From positions 1-64,000 of the forward strand of contig JADLCX010000023.1 of assembly GCA_020846975.1 (NCBI GenBank): DNA of 64,000 nt. The letters run 5' to 3'. This stretch comes from Phycisphaerales bacterium (GTDB lineage: Bacteria; Planctomycetota; Phycisphaerae; Phycisphaerales; UBA1924). The notes beneath the pieces were generated by a model. It saw only the letters and a list, made by a program, of their open reading frames with translations, was not told where the DNA came from and did no database searches. Made by a program: the position numbers and the translations under genes. This document shows positions 18,013-27,338 of the stretch, piece after piece; within the stretch, counting starts at the first letter, position 1, and each line of letters opens with the position of its first letter.

Positions 18013-18084
18013 CGCCGAGGTCAACGCCAGACACAGCGCAGCAGCCCACCGTCCCAATCTCGCAAGTTGTACGGATCGCTTCAT
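16507..18084 (-). CDS. Exported protein of 13 cysteine-rich tandem repeats
   Basis: A 525-residue protein. After a signal peptide (WAAALCLALTSASTSAQ) the whole mature chain is 13 copies of a unit of about 38 residues with pattern GACC-x-x-DG-x-C, then T-x-x-x-C, GG-x-(F/Y)-x-G-x-G-x-x-C and a final C. Each unit has about six cysteines, so disulfide knots are likely. Units 3-4 and 5-6 are nearly the same pair, which shows recent duplication of a two-unit block. Start ATG 18084 is chosen because GGAG lies about 7 nt upstream and the signal peptide follows. The repeat type is familiar from planctomycete surface proteins, but I know no function. It stands alone, with unrelated neighbours. Confidence 0.88.
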   Translation of the reverse strand: MKRSVQLARLGRWAAALCLALTSASTSAQDTGACCFRDGTCADTTEDRCVEAGGSFQGNGTACSRELCSGACCLSDGACEFMSAERCERAGGEFLGFGTVCRRESCFGACCLPDGNCVSMTAQRCRDAGGHFYGVFSSCPFAPCGGACCLPDGTCFRTYPDDCRERGGEFQGFDTGCDERSCLGACCLPDGNCVSITAERCRETGGRFYGVGSSCPFAPCGGACCLPDGTCFRTFPDRCRERGGVFLGFDTGCEQERCLGACCLPDGSCEVTIPGKCDEQCGRFLGYGVPCTPYSCIGACCLREGGCTMTTEPRCEALGGLFQGIGTDCNHHYACVGACCHRDGTCEFTFNWRCLGRGDIYLGNGVSCTPEACVGACCLDDGTCVVTSAARCEEGGGYFSGVGTSCNHHYACYGACCLEDGSCAFTFRHDCIRRGGVYLGNGVVCEREACQGACCIEDTCVVTSAVRCISNGGTYLGGGTACGLYSCIGACCFGEDCVLTGQRSCEGHGGTYLGNGTACAPCACR

Positions 18085-18354
18085 GCTCGATCTCCATGAG
18101 TAAGAACCCGCCGCTGCTCCCCGCACGCGCGAAGAGAACTCGACCCGTGGAACGACCTCACGCGATGGTCGTGCCGCGGTCGATCACGGCGGCTGGCGAT
18201 CAACCTACCCACTCCACACACGGATTCAATCCCCTACGAAGGTGTTGATGAGAGCAAGCACCGCACCATGAGAACACACCTGTGTGGGTGGCAGGAACGC
18301 GGTATCTGAGAGCAGCGTGGCGCGGCGCGGACATGCGTGCATACGCTCAACCCC

Positions 18355-19605
18355 ATGCAGATCTCCCGCCGCGCCAGCGATCTCAAGCCTTCCGCCACCA
18401 TCGCGGTCACCAACCGCGCCAAGCAGATGCAGGCACAAGGTGTGGATGTTCTCTCGTTCGCGGCCGGCGAACCCGACTTCGATACGCCCGAACCGATAAA
18501 GGAGGCGGCGATCGCCGCGCTCCGCGCGGGCCAGACGAAGTACATGCCGACAATGGGCGATACCCGGACCCGCGAGGTGATCGCCGCCAAGGCGTCGAAG
18601 CAGAACGGCATTCCCAACATCACCGCCGAACACATCGGCATCTCGTCCGGCGGCAAGCACGCGCTCTACACGGCCTACCAGTGCCTGTTCGACTTTCCGC
18701 GCCCGAACGAGTCGCCCTCCGAGTGCCTGATTCCCGTGCCGGCCTGGGTCTCGTACATGCCCCTGGCCGAACTGGCCGGCGCGAAGGTTGTTGAACTGCC
18801 GACCACCACCGCGACCGGCTTCAAGATCTCCCCGGTCCAACTCAAGAGCGCGATCACGCCCCGATCGCGGGTGCTTGTTCTCTGCACACCCAGCAACCCC
18901 TGCGGCACAATGTACTCCGAGGACGAGCTCCGCGCTCTTGCCGCCGTGGTCGCCGAGGCCGCCCGCACCATCGCGCCCGACCTGGTCGTGCTTGCCGACG
19001 AGATCTACGAGAAGGTCGCCTACGCGGGAATCCCGCACTTCTCGATCGGCTCGGTCCCCGAGATCGCCGAGCGCACCGTGACCATCAACGGACTGAGCAA
19101 GGCGTACAGCATGACCGGCTGGCGGGTGGGCTACACCGTCGCCAGCGGCGAGTGGGGCCTGAAGTTCATCTGCGCCATGGCCACGCTTCAGGGACAGATG
19201 ACCACCAACATCACCAGTTTCGTCTACCCGGCGATCCGCACGGCCTTGCTGGAGTGCGAGGCCGAGGCGCAGATGTTCTGCGCCAAGTTCGGCGAACGCG
19301 CCAGACTCATCCACGCCCGGCTGACCGGTATTCCCGGCCTGGTGTGCGCGAAGCCCACGGGCGCTTTCTACGCCTTCCCGGACATCTCCGCGCACTTCGG
19401 CAAGACCTCCCCGGCCGGACGCCGGATCTCCGGCGCCCTGGACTTCTGCGAGGCCCTGCTCGCCGAGTCGCTCGTCGCGGCCGTTCCCGGCGAGGACTTC
19501 GGAGGCTGCGGCCGGAACCACGTTCGATTCAGCTTCGCGTGCTCCGACGACACGATCAACCGGGGAATGGACCGCCTGACGAAGTTCGTCGCCGATCTGC
19601 GGTAG
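18355..19605 (+). CDS. aspC: Aspartate/aromatic aminotransferase, class I PLP
   Basis: A 416-residue fold-type I aminotransferase. It opens with QISRRASDLKPSATIAVTNRA, followed by LSFAAGEPDFDTPEPIKEAA and QTKYMPTMGDTRTREVIA, and has the PLP lysine in NGLSKAYSMTGWRVGY and the carboxylate-binding Arg in RFSFACSDD. The pattern is that of the thermophilic-type aspartate aminotransferase (subgroup Ib), which moves the amino group between aspartate and 2-oxoglutarate. Prephenate or other acceptors cannot be excluded. ATG 18355 gives the usual N-terminus, and a GTG at 18337 is an alternative. No clear Shine-Dalgarno precedes either. Confidence 0.92.
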   Translation: MQISRRASDLKPSATIAVTNRAKQMQAQGVDVLSFAAGEPDFDTPEPIKEAAIAALRAGQTKYMPTMGDTRTREVIAAKASKQNGIPNITAEHIGISSGGKHALYTAYQCLFDFPRPNESPSECLIPVPAWVSYMPLAELAGAKVVELPTTTATGFKISPVQLKSAITPRSRVLVLCTPSNPCGTMYSEDELRALAAVVAEAARTIAPDLVVLADEIYEKVAYAGIPHFSIGSVPEIAERTVTINGLSKAYSMTGWRVGYTVASGEWGLKFICAMATLQGQMTTNITSFVYPAIRTALLECEAEAQMFCAKFGERARLIHARLTGIPGLVCAKPTGAFYAFPDISAHFGKTSPAGRRISGALDFCEALLAESLVAAVPGEDFGGCGRNHVRFSFACSDDTINRGMDRLTKFVADLR

Positions 19606-19645
19606 CCCGGCGCCCGGTCCCGGACCGTGCGAGAGCGAGCGTCGA

Positions 19646-21112
19646 TCAATCGACGGTTGCCGGTTTCGAGTGCGTAACTTCGCGCGGGTGCGGCAACACC
19701 GGCAGCCCGGCGTCTCGCCGTCGCTCGTTCTGTCGCTTCAATCCCGCCTCGAAGGATTCCTCGGTTGTGAACGACTCCACAGTGCCGTCAAGACACGCGG
19801 CATGGAACGTCCGCCCGGCCAGCAACGGTGAATCGTCCGGATCGGGCCAGTAGATCACCGTCCACACGCTCCCCGGCGCTTTGACGAGGTCGATCCCGCT
19901 GTAGGTGAACACGTAGTCGCCCAACCGGTGGGCAATCACGTTGTTCGGCAACGAGGCCGCGATCGCCGAAACGCTCGCCTTTCGCTGGGCCGCGGGAAGG
20001 TTCGGCAACGATCCGACCGACTGCCCACCGATCACGATCGACAACGCGAGATACGGCGAGTCGGCGTACGAGAGGCCGCTGTTCGCCTCCATGATCTCGA
20101 TCGCGTGGCGCGGCAGCGTCGGCGGATTCGCCAGCCCCATCCTCCGAATATCCGCGCCGATCTGCGCGATGTTGACCCCGGCCGCAGCCGAGATCCTGCC
20201 GACGTTGGCCGGCGTCGCGATTCCCGCCGCGCGGGTCGCCAGGCTGTTCAATCCGTGAACGGCGTACATCAACCCCGCGCCGGTCAGCACCGCCAGGATC
20301 ACGCTCGGCAGCGCCACGGCCAGCGCCGCCCGCCAGCCCTTGCACCTGTGCATGGCGTGAACCGCGAAACCCGACGCGATCGCCCACCACACCCACCCGA
20401 GCGGCGCGATGTAAGAACTCAGGCACGGCACCGCCGTCGGAATGTTCGCCGCGCTGGCGTACCAGACCGCCAGGCAGGTGCCTTTCAGCCCTCGCTCCGC
20501 CGGCCCCGTCAGCCGAAGGGTTGCGTGCACGACCAGCGCCGCCAGCAGCAGCCCGACCGGCACGATCGCCACGAAGACAGCCGCGACAACGAACAGCCCG
20601 ATCCCACGACCACCAGCCATCCCGCCGAGCAGGAAGAACGGAAACACTAAGATCCACAGCCCGCTCAGCGCGACGTACACGAGGTTGGTCAGGATCGCGA
20701 AGCCAAACGCCGCCGTCGCGGAGCTCTGCGGGGGCGTTTGCCGACCAATCCCCCGCGGCGACTCAATGGCCATGCCGATGGTGCGGAACCAGGCCCCGAC
20801 CCAGGTGTTTCCCCGTCTCTCCACCCACGGATTGCGGCCCGGCAGCGTCAAGACCTCGCTCACACCCTCGGTCGGCAGCAGGACCATCTCGTCCATCGAG
20901 ATCGCCCGCGAACACCCGATGCACACAAACGACGGCGGCCGCAGGTGCCCGTTGGGACCCGTGCCGTAGTACGGCTGCTCGCAATGCGGGCAGCGGAACT
21001 GCACGCTGTTCATCACGAACTCAAAGTCGCTCGGCTTGAACGGCGCGCCGCACTCCGGACACACCCGCGCCCGGATCTGCCACAGCGGGTAATCGCAGGA
21101 CTTGCACTTCAC
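19646..21112 (-). CDS. Zinc-ribbon polytopic membrane protein (Yip1-like)
   Basis: A 488-residue protein. The N-terminus has zinc-ribbon Cys pairs (CKSCDYPLWQ...CPECGAPF, then CPHC and CIGC). The middle has about five membrane segments, including LWILVFPFFLLGGMAGG and the Val/Leu-rich GLFVVAAVFVAIVPVGLLLAALVV, with an arrangement like Yip1-domain proteins. The C-terminal 190 residues are soluble and mixed alpha/beta. Planctomycetes carry many zinc-ribbon plus membrane proteins of unknown role. It ends convergent with aspC with 40 nt between. Confidence 0.82.
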   Translation of the reverse strand: MKCKSCDYPLWQIRARVCPECGAPFKPSDFEFVMNSVQFRCPHCEQPYYGTGPNGHLRPPSFVCIGCSRAISMDEMVLLPTEGVSEVLTLPGRNPWVERRGNTWVGAWFRTIGMAIESPRGIGRQTPPQSSATAAFGFAILTNLVYVALSGLWILVFPFFLLGGMAGGRGIGLFVVAAVFVAIVPVGLLLAALVVHATLRLTGPAERGLKGTCLAVWYASAANIPTAVPCLSSYIAPLGWVWWAIASGFAVHAMHRCKGWRAALAVALPSVILAVLTGAGLMYAVHGLNSLATRAAGIATPANVGRISAAAGVNIAQIGADIRRMGLANPPTLPRHAIEIMEANSGLSYADSPYLALSIVIGGQSVGSLPNLPAAQRKASVSAIAASLPNNVIAHRLGDYVFTYSGIDLVKAPGSVWTVIYWPDPDDSPLLAGRTFHAACLDGTVESFTTEESFEAGLKRQNERRRDAGLPVLPHPREVTHSKPATVD

Positions 21113-21147
21113 CCGATCAGCTTACCACACCCGTGAACCGGCGCACC

Positions 21148-22131
21148 TCACGGCGCGGCCGGGGCCGGCGCCGGGTTCTCCTGCGAGTCGGTCGCGACGA
21201 CCACCGCCGGTTCCGGCGCAAGGTTCAGCACGATCCCCGACCCCTCGCCGGCGATCGCTTCCTGCTGCACATGGATTCGCTGCTGCTTGACCAGTTCCAG
21301 GATGGCCAGGAACATCCCGATCATCTCCGACCGAGACGCGCCAACAAACAGCGTCGAGAACTCCAGCCCCCCACTCCTCCCAACGCCGTCCGCGCCGAGC
21401 ACGCTCGACTCGCGAAGCCTCGAAAGAATCCGCTCCCCGTGCACCTCGACCGGCGTGTCGTCGAGCTTGACGTGGTGCTCACCGACACGGTTGAAGTCCA
21501 CCGACTCAACGATCCGCGCGAACGCCTGGATCAGGTCGATGAGTTGCAGGTCTTCGATGTCAACCGGCGAGTCATCGGCCGCCAGTTCAGCCGTCGGATC
21601 GACCTCGGGCCTGCCAACCACCGCACGCGCCGAAGGAAACCGGTGGTCCCACTCCCGTCGATAGTCCTCGAGCTGGTCCGTGGCATCGCGGTACCGCTTG
21701 TAGTCCAGCAGCTGCCGAACCAGTTCGGCGCGAGGATCGATCACCTCCCCTTCGGACCTGCTCGCCCCCACGCTCTCACCGCCGGCCACCACCGGCTTGG
21801 GTGAGAGCATCCTCGACTTGATCTCCATCAGCGTCGCCGCCATCACCAGAAACTCCCCCGCCTGTTCGATGTCGATCCGGCCCCCGCGCCCTCGCTCGGC
21901 TTCCGGCCCGACCAGTTGATCCAGGAAGCGGAGATACTGCTCGGTGATCTCGGCGATGGGGATGTCGGTGATCTCAACCTCCGCCCGGCGGATCAGAAAC
22001 AGCAGCAGATCGAGCGGTCCCTCGAACGCCTGGAGCCGAACGGTGTACTCCGCGCCGCGACGCGTGGTCGGCGTCGGCGGTCGCTCGGATGCGGCACGGG
22101 GCGGGGGGGGATGGGCCGATGCTTCGGTCAT
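21148..22131 (-). CDS. scpA: Segregation and condensation protein A
   Basis: A 327-residue kleisin that joins SMC and ScpB to make the bacterial condensin used in chromosome segregation. The N-terminal SMC-binding region is clear (QAFEGPLDLLLFLIRRAEVE, then ITDIPIAEITEQYLRFLD), followed by FLVMAATLMEIKSRMLSP, and a winged-helix end (SEMIGMFLAILELVKQQ). Length is above the usual 250 because of an acidic/polar middle and a Pro/Ala tail. Start ATG 22131 is fixed by GGAGGA 3 nt upstream. Codons 8-10 contain a run of eight C. No smc or scpB lies nearby. The gene is divergent from kdsD. Confidence 0.93.
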   Translation of the reverse strand: MTEASAHPPPPRAASERPPTPTTRRGAEYTVRLQAFEGPLDLLLFLIRRAEVEITDIPIAEITEQYLRFLDQLVGPEAERGRGGRIDIEQAGEFLVMAATLMEIKSRMLSPKPVVAGGESVGASRSEGEVIDPRAELVRQLLDYKRYRDATDQLEDYRREWDHRFPSARAVVGRPEVDPTAELAADDSPVDIEDLQLIDLIQAFARIVESVDFNRVGEHHVKLDDTPVEVHGERILSRLRESSVLGADGVGRSGGLEFSTLFVGASRSEMIGMFLAILELVKQQRIHVQQEAIAGEGSGIVLNLAPEPAVVVATDSQENPAPAPAAP

Positions 22132-22287
22132 GGTTCCTCCTGAACCGCGTTTCGCCGGGCTCTGGACTCCGCCATCCCGCCCCAAGCCAACCCGGCTCCA
22201 CACATGTTATCAGGTCCTCGCTCCTCGCGGCTCTCGCCTCAGCGCCCCCGCGCAAACACGCGCGATCCCGACTACCCTTCCCGCCTG

Positions 22288-23388
22288 ATGGCCAGCCGTC
22301 CCGAATCACCGACGGGCTCAACCCTGAAAGCCCGCCGCGCGCCGATCCAGGTCGAGGTCCGCCGGGCCGATCTTTCCGCGAACCAGCCCCGCGAGGCCGC
22401 GTTTGCGCGCCGCTTGCTCGAAGCCGAAGCCACGGCGATCCGGGCGGTTTCCGATGCCCTTGGCCCGGCCTTCCACACCGCGGTCGGGCTCGTGGTCGGA
22501 TGCGCCGATGCCGACGGCAACGTCCTGGTCAGCGGCCTGGGCAAGTCCGGGCTCATCGGTCAGAAGATCTCCGCCACGCTGTCCTCGCTCGCGATTCCAT
22601 CGCACTTCGTCCACCCCGCCGAGGCCGCGCACGGCGATCTCGGCCGGTTCCGCCCCGCCGATGTCTGCATCCTGCTCAGTTATTCCGGCGAGACCACCGA
22701 GGTCATCAACCTCGCGGCGATGCTCCGGCAGGACCGAATCCGGCTCATCGGCATCTGCCGCGGCACGCCCGACCGATCCAGCCACCTCGAAAAACTCTGC
22801 GACGTCACGCTGACGATCGGCGACTGCGACGACCCCGCCCTGACGCCCGCGCCCACCTGCTCGACAACCGCGACCCTGGCGCTCGGGGATGCCCTGGCCC
22901 TCTGCGCCGCACGCCGACGCAACTTTACCGAGGACGATTTCGCCAAGCGCCACCCCGGCGGCACCCTCGGCGAGATGCTCCGACCGGTCACCGACATCCT
23001 CCGCTTCGTCGTGGGTCGCAACATCGTGCCCGTCCGCGACAACCTCTCCGTCCGCGATGCGCTCGCCACGGCCGACAACTCCGGCGTCCGCAGGCCCGGG
23101 GCCCTGCTCCTGACCGATCCTCGCGCCGGCACGCTCACGGGCATCTTCACCGACGCCGACCTGCGCCGGTTGATCGAGCGCGACCTGTCCGACCTCGACC
23201 GCCCCATCCGTGATCTTATGACCCGCGCGCCGCAGGTTCTCCCCAGTTCCGCGCTCGTGCGCGACGCCGTGCAACTCGTGCGTGAATCCCGCCGCGACGA
23301 GATCCCCGTCGTTGACGAGTCCGGCAGGCCCGTCGGCGTGCTCGATGTTCAGGACCTCGTCGCCCTCCGACTGGTCCAGAGCGATTGA
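22288..23388 (+). CDS. kdsD: Arabinose-5-phosphate isomerase
   Basis: A 366-residue protein. A SIS sugar-isomerase domain comes first (VLVSGLGKSGLIGQKISATL at about residues 80-100, HPAEAAHGDLG, LSYSGETTEV), then two CBS domains (about 245-366, ending VGVLDVQDLVALRL). The enzyme turns ribulose-5-phosphate into arabinose-5-phosphate, the first step of Kdo synthesis. FAKRHPGGTLG marks the link between domains. The N-terminus has an extra stretch of about 35 residues. kdsC follows after 6 nt, so the two are one transcription unit. ATG 22288 is preferred over an upstream in-frame ATG that would add Arg/Pro-rich residues. Confidence 0.95.
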   Translation: MASRPESPTGSTLKARRAPIQVEVRRADLSANQPREAAFARRLLEAEATAIRAVSDALGPAFHTAVGLVVGCADADGNVLVSGLGKSGLIGQKISATLSSLAIPSHFVHPAEAAHGDLGRFRPADVCILLSYSGETTEVINLAAMLRQDRIRLIGICRGTPDRSSHLEKLCDVTLTIGDCDDPALTPAPTCSTTATLALGDALALCAARRRNFTEDDFAKRHPGGTLGEMLRPVTDILRFVVGRNIVPVRDNLSVRDALATADNSGVRRPGALLLTDPRAGTLTGIFTDADLRRLIERDLSDLDRPIRDLMTRAPQVLPSSALVRDAVQLVRESRRDEIPVVDESGRPVGVLDVQDLVALRLVQSD

Positions 23389-23394
23389 GTCGAC

Positions 23395-23907
23395 ATGCCC
23401 ACCCGCGCGAGCAAGATCCGGCTGCTGGCCCTTGATGTCGATGGCGTCCTTACCGACGGCTCCATCATGCTCGACGACCACGGCGTCGAGACCAAGCGCT
23501 TCAACGTGCACGACGGTCAGGGCCTGACGGCATGGATCGCCCTCGGTCTCGAGGTCGCCATCATCACCCGTCGATCGGGGCAGGCCCTCCAGCACCGCTG
23601 CCGCGAACTCGGCATCGCCCGCATCGTCCAGGGTTGCCGCAACAAGCGCGAAGCCATCGAAGAACTCTCCCGACAGACCGGCATCGCGCCCGAAGAAACC
23701 GCCTACGTCGGCGACGACTGGCCCGACATGCCGGCGATGCGCGCCGTCGGATACCCCATCGCCGTCGCCAACGCCTCCCCCCAGGTGCTCGAGCTCGCCG
23801 CCTTCACCACCACCCGTCGCGGCGGCGAGGGCGCGGTCCGAGAGGTCATCGAGCACCTGCTCGCGGCCCAGGGCCTGCTCGACCGAGCCCTCGAACTCCA
23901 CCGCTGA
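23395..23907 (+). CDS. kdsC: 3-deoxy-D-manno-octulosonate 8-phosphate phosphatase
   Basis: A 170-residue HAD phosphatase of the short C0 type that frees Kdo from Kdo-8-phosphate. Motif I is DVDGVLTDG (residues 14-22), then FNVHDGQGL, motif II IITRRSG, Lys in NKREAIEEL, and motif III YVGDDWPDMPAM. Length is as expected (170-190). It sits between kdsD and the LptC/LptA-like gene, the same order as in many Gram-negative bacteria. Confidence 0.95.
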   Translation: MPTRASKIRLLALDVDGVLTDGSIMLDDHGVETKRFNVHDGQGLTAWIALGLEVAIITRRSGQALQHRCRELGIARIVQGCRNKREAIEELSRQTGIAPEETAYVGDDWPDMPAMRAVGYPIAVANASPQVLELAAFTTTRRGGEGAVREVIEHLLAAQGLLDRALELHR

Positions 23908-23969
23908 CCCTCGCGCCCGCCGCGACACGCCACCGGGTGCCGACCGGGCCCGACATACAGTCTTGCCAC

Positions 23970-26900
23970 ATGGCCCACCCGGACCGAACCCGCGACCCCC
24001 AGACCCGGCCTCGTGCCCGGCGCCGGACACGCAACCCCCGCGCGACCGGCCTGCTCATCGCACTCGCGTTCGCGCTCATCGGCGGCGGTGTGGTTCTCTT
24101 CGTCGCCCTGCTCAACAAGCCCACATCGTCCGGCTCCGCGGCGGCCACCGGCGGCCCGACCGATGCGCCCGCTCCCACCGACATCACCCAGGTCGGAAGC
24201 ACAACCGACGCCCGCATCCAGGTCGCCGACAAGCAGCGCCCCGGCCGTGTCGCCGCCGATCTCTACTTCAAGCGGCTCGACCACGCCGGCGGCGGCGCCT
24301 ACGACGCCCAGTCGCCGCGGGCCTTTCTCTACCTGGTCGATGGCCGCACGATCTTCGTGCGGGCCGACACCGGACGCGTGCGCATGCCGGCCCAGTCCGA
24401 TGCGCCCGAATCCGGCGAGTTCAGCGGCAACGGGCTGGTGCTCGTGTTCCCGCCGCGCGAGCCCGGCGATGCCCGCCCGATCGATCCCGAGAGCGACACG
24501 CCCGGCCTCATCGCCACGTTCACCACCGCGTCTTTCGACACCGTTCTGCTGGAGGTCTCGACCCGCGACACGGTGACCATCCAGACGCCCGAGAGTTCGG
24601 CGACCTTCCTCGGCGCGCTGGTCCGTGGAAACCAGGTTCAGGATCGCCTCGAGTTCGCCCGCTTCGGCCCGGGAGAGTTCCGTCGCCACATCGACAATCC
24701 ATCCGACGACCACGGACCCACACCCCGCAAACCCGAGCAGGCACACCAACCTCGCACCCGGGCTTCTAACCCTGCGGCCGGCCCGAGCCCCCTCACCGCC
24801 GCGCCCGACTCGCCGCCATCCGCTACGCAGACTCACGACAACCCCGCTCCGACCGCCCGCACCAACACGACCACCCCACACGAGGTCCTCTACCGCACGC
24901 TCTTCACCGGCGGCGTCACGCTCACGCAGGCCACCCGCTCGCTCGCGGGCCAGACCCTTACCGTCTGGTCGAGGTTGATCGACAACAAACTCCCCGACGG
25001 CGCGCTCGGTCCGCAGCGCGACAGGAATCTCGCACACGCACCCGCCATACCCCGCCCCCGCGCCTCCGCTCAGCGCGTCGCTCCGTCGATGCCGCTCCCC
25101 GCAACGCTCGCCGCGATGACCCTCGCCGCCGGCGAACCCCTCCGCACGCTCTTTGCGCCACAGCCGACCGACGTCGTGCTCGCATGGAAACGCGAAGTGA
25201 CCACAGCGCCGATCGCCGCCGGCGCCGTGCCGCGCGAACTCTCCGACGGCAACCATGTTCACGCCCGTCTGGCCGCCCAGTCGGCCGACGGGCAGGGCCG
25301 AATCACGCTCAACGACTCGGCCATCGGCGCGGCCGGCGCGTGCGGTATCCTCGACTACGCCGCGACAACGCGCCAACTCTCGCTGGCCGGAACGACCGGC
25401 AGCGGAGCCGCCGGAACCGGAATCGACCGCGTCGACCTCACCTCCCCGGCGCTCGGCCGTTTCGTAGGTCCGAACTTCTCGATCGATCTCGGGTCCGGCA
25501 TCGCCCAGGTCCGCGGCGGGGGAACGCTGCTCTCACTCCAGACCGACGATGTCACCGTCGTACCCGAGGCCGACCCCGATGCGCCGCTCCCCGAGAGCGC
25601 GATGCGCCGGATCTCCTGGTCCGACCAGGCCGATTTCGCGTTCTTCCCCTCCGATGGCGATCAATCGATCGACGGCGTCCTCAAGTCCGCGGCCTTCACC
25701 GGCGCGGTGCTCGGCCGCGACCACTGGTCCTCCCTCTCCGGCGACTTCGTCAAACTCGATTTCGACCGGATCGAGGGCGACGCTGGCAAGGCTCGCTCCC
25801 GACCGCGTCACCTGCGAGTCGAAGGCCGCGCCCTGGCTATCGGCGCGCCAAGCCCTCGCCACGCCGATCCCGATCGCCCGCTCCCCCCGTTCGATCCGCA
25901 CATCAGCGCGGGCGTGCTGGACGTGGAGTTCCGCCCGCGCCAGGGCAATCCCGGCGCGGTCGATCCTTCCCACATCACCGCCCGACGCGACGCCGACACC
26001 GTGGTCCGCGTCGCCGACGCACAGAGTTCGCTGGTCGCCGACTCGCTCACCGCCGACATCGCCACCCCATCCGACGGGAAACTGGTGGTCGCCGACTTTG
26101 TCGCCGAAGGCTCGGTGCGCGTCGACCGTCGTGATGGTGTCTGGGCCACCGCCGACAAGATCGTGGCCAGCGGCTCCGAGAACTGGGCCGACCTCACCGG
26201 CGAGCAGCCCGTGCAACTCGGCTTCGGCCTCGACTCGCTCATCCGCGGCCCGCAAGTCCATCTCAAGGAGTCCGACGGAAGCCTCCAAGTCTTCGGCCCC
26301 GGCACGTTCGATCACCTCCAGCCGCTCGACAACCCCGGCTCGCTCGACCCCGCCGTCGTCGCGCTCGCGGACCCGGACGTCCCCGCGGGTATGGTGCGCG
26401 TCCGGGCCTCGTGGACCCGCGGCATGCTCTTCGTCAACCAGTCGGGCCGCATCGAGTGCCACGGTGATTCCGAGGTCTCGTCACGCTCGGCCGTCGAAGG
26501 CCGCGTCGCCAGGTGCGAGCGGCTGCTCCTCAACATCACCCCCTCGGCGCCTTCCACACCGGGCGACCAGGCGCCGACAGCCCAGCCGGGCGCCGGCCAA
26601 CTCCTGAGCGGCATGGGCGAGCGTCGGCTGCTCTCCGCCGAGATGATCGGCGCGGGAGTCGAGCGCGAGGGCGGATCGCTCGCGAGTGTCAAGGCGTGGA
26701 CTTTCGGCCTCTCCCCCACCGGCGAGCGCACGTTCGACAGCGTCCTTTATCTCGAATCGCCCCGCATCGGCGCCGACGAGTCCACCGGCATCATCACCGT
26801 GCCCGAGTCTGGAACCGGTCTGATCTTCGACGCCGGCCGCCAATCCGCCGCGCCGGGCTCCGCCTCCGCTTCACCCACCATCGGCGCGGCCGGCGATACC

Positions 26901-27317
26901 CGCTTCCGCTGGAAGAAGTCCCTCAGTTTTAACCGTGCCGCCGGCGAACTCCGCATGCTCGAAGGCGTCGAAGTCGAGCACCTCGCGCCCAACAGCACCG
27001 AGAAGCTCACCATGCGCTGCCAATCCCTCACCGCCGGCATCGACGCCTCCGCGCAGGGCCGGGGACGGCTCGCCAACGCCACCTGCGGCGGCGGCGCCAT
27101 CGCCGAATCAGGCCCGCAACTGCTCACCGCCGACGAGTTCGTCTACAACGGCCTGACCGACATCATCCGCGCCGTGAGCACTTCCGACCAGCCCGTCATG
27201 CTCACCGACACGCGCCGCGCCGCCCCGATCCTCGCCAAAGTGCTCTCTTGGGACCGCCGCGCCGACCGCATCGAGGTCATCGAGCCCATGCCCATCATCG
27301 CCCCCCTGGGCAAGTGA
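23970..27317 (+). CDS. Large LptC/LptA (OstA)-like lipopolysaccharide export protein
   Basis: A 1115-residue protein with one N-terminal membrane helix (GLLIALAFALIGGGVVLFVAL) after a basic stretch, with the remainder periplasmic and beta-strand-rich. In the order kdsD-kdsC-here, the next gene in other bacteria is lptC and then lptA. The chain carries several repeats of the pattern 'strand, polar turn, Asp/Gly', and phrases such as LVADSLTADIATPSDGKLVV and FVAEGSVRVDRRDGVWATADK resemble the OstA/LptA beta-jellyroll (unwanted function, variable, layer). It is far longer than LptC (about 190) or LptA (about 185), so a fused or expanded bridge is likely. Assignment rests on context and fold-like patterns, not on a diagnostic motif. 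Start ATG 23970 opens the basic stretch before the helix. Confidence 0.75.
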   Translation: MAHPDRTRDPQTRPRARRRTRNPRATGLLIALAFALIGGGVVLFVALLNKPTSSGSAAATGGPTDAPAPTDITQVGSTTDARIQVADKQRPGRVAADLYFKRLDHAGGGAYDAQSPRAFLYLVDGRTIFVRADTGRVRMPAQSDAPESGEFSGNGLVLVFPPREPGDARPIDPESDTPGLIATFTTASFDTVLLEVSTRDTVTIQTPESSATFLGALVRGNQVQDRLEFARFGPGEFRRHIDNPSDDHGPTPRKPEQAHQPRTRASNPAAGPSPLTAAPDSPPSATQTHDNPAPTARTNTTTPHEVLYRTLFTGGVTLTQATRSLAGQTLTVWSRLIDNKLPDGALGPQRDRNLAHAPAIPRPRASAQRVAPSMPLPATLAAMTLAAGEPLRTLFAPQPTDVVLAWKREVTTAPIAAGAVPRELSDGNHVHARLAAQSADGQGRITLNDSAIGAAGACGILDYAATTRQLSLAGTTGSGAAGTGIDRVDLTSPALGRFVGPNFSIDLGSGIAQVRGGGTLLSLQTDDVTVVPEADPDAPLPESAMRRISWSDQADFAFFPSDGDQSIDGVLKSAAFTGAVLGRDHWSSLSGDFVKLDFDRIEGDAGKARSRPRHLRVEGRALAIGAPSPRHADPDRPLPPFDPHISAGVLDVEFRPRQGNPGAVDPSHITARRDADTVVRVADAQSSLVADSLTADIATPSDGKLVVADFVAEGSVRVDRRDGVWATADKIVASGSENWADLTGEQPVQLGFGLDSLIRGPQVHLKESDGSLQVFGPGTFDHLQPLDNPGSLDPAVVALADPDVPAGMVRVRASWTRGMLFVNQSGRIECHGDSEVSSRSAVEGRVARCERLLLNITPSAPSTPGDQAPTAQPGAGQLLSGMGERRLLSAEMIGAGVEREGGSLASVKAWTFGLSPTGERTFDSVLYLESPRIGADESTGIITVPESGTGLIFDAGRQSAAPGSASASPTIGAAGDTRFRWKKSLSFNRAAGELRMLEGVEVEHLAPNSTEKLTMRCQSLTAGIDASAQGRGRLANATCGGGAIAESGPQLLTADEFVYNGLTDIIRAVSTSDQPVMLTDTRRAAPILAKVLSWDRRADRIEVIEPMPIIAPLGK

Positions 27318-27338
27318 CACTCGCGCTCGCGCGCCGCA

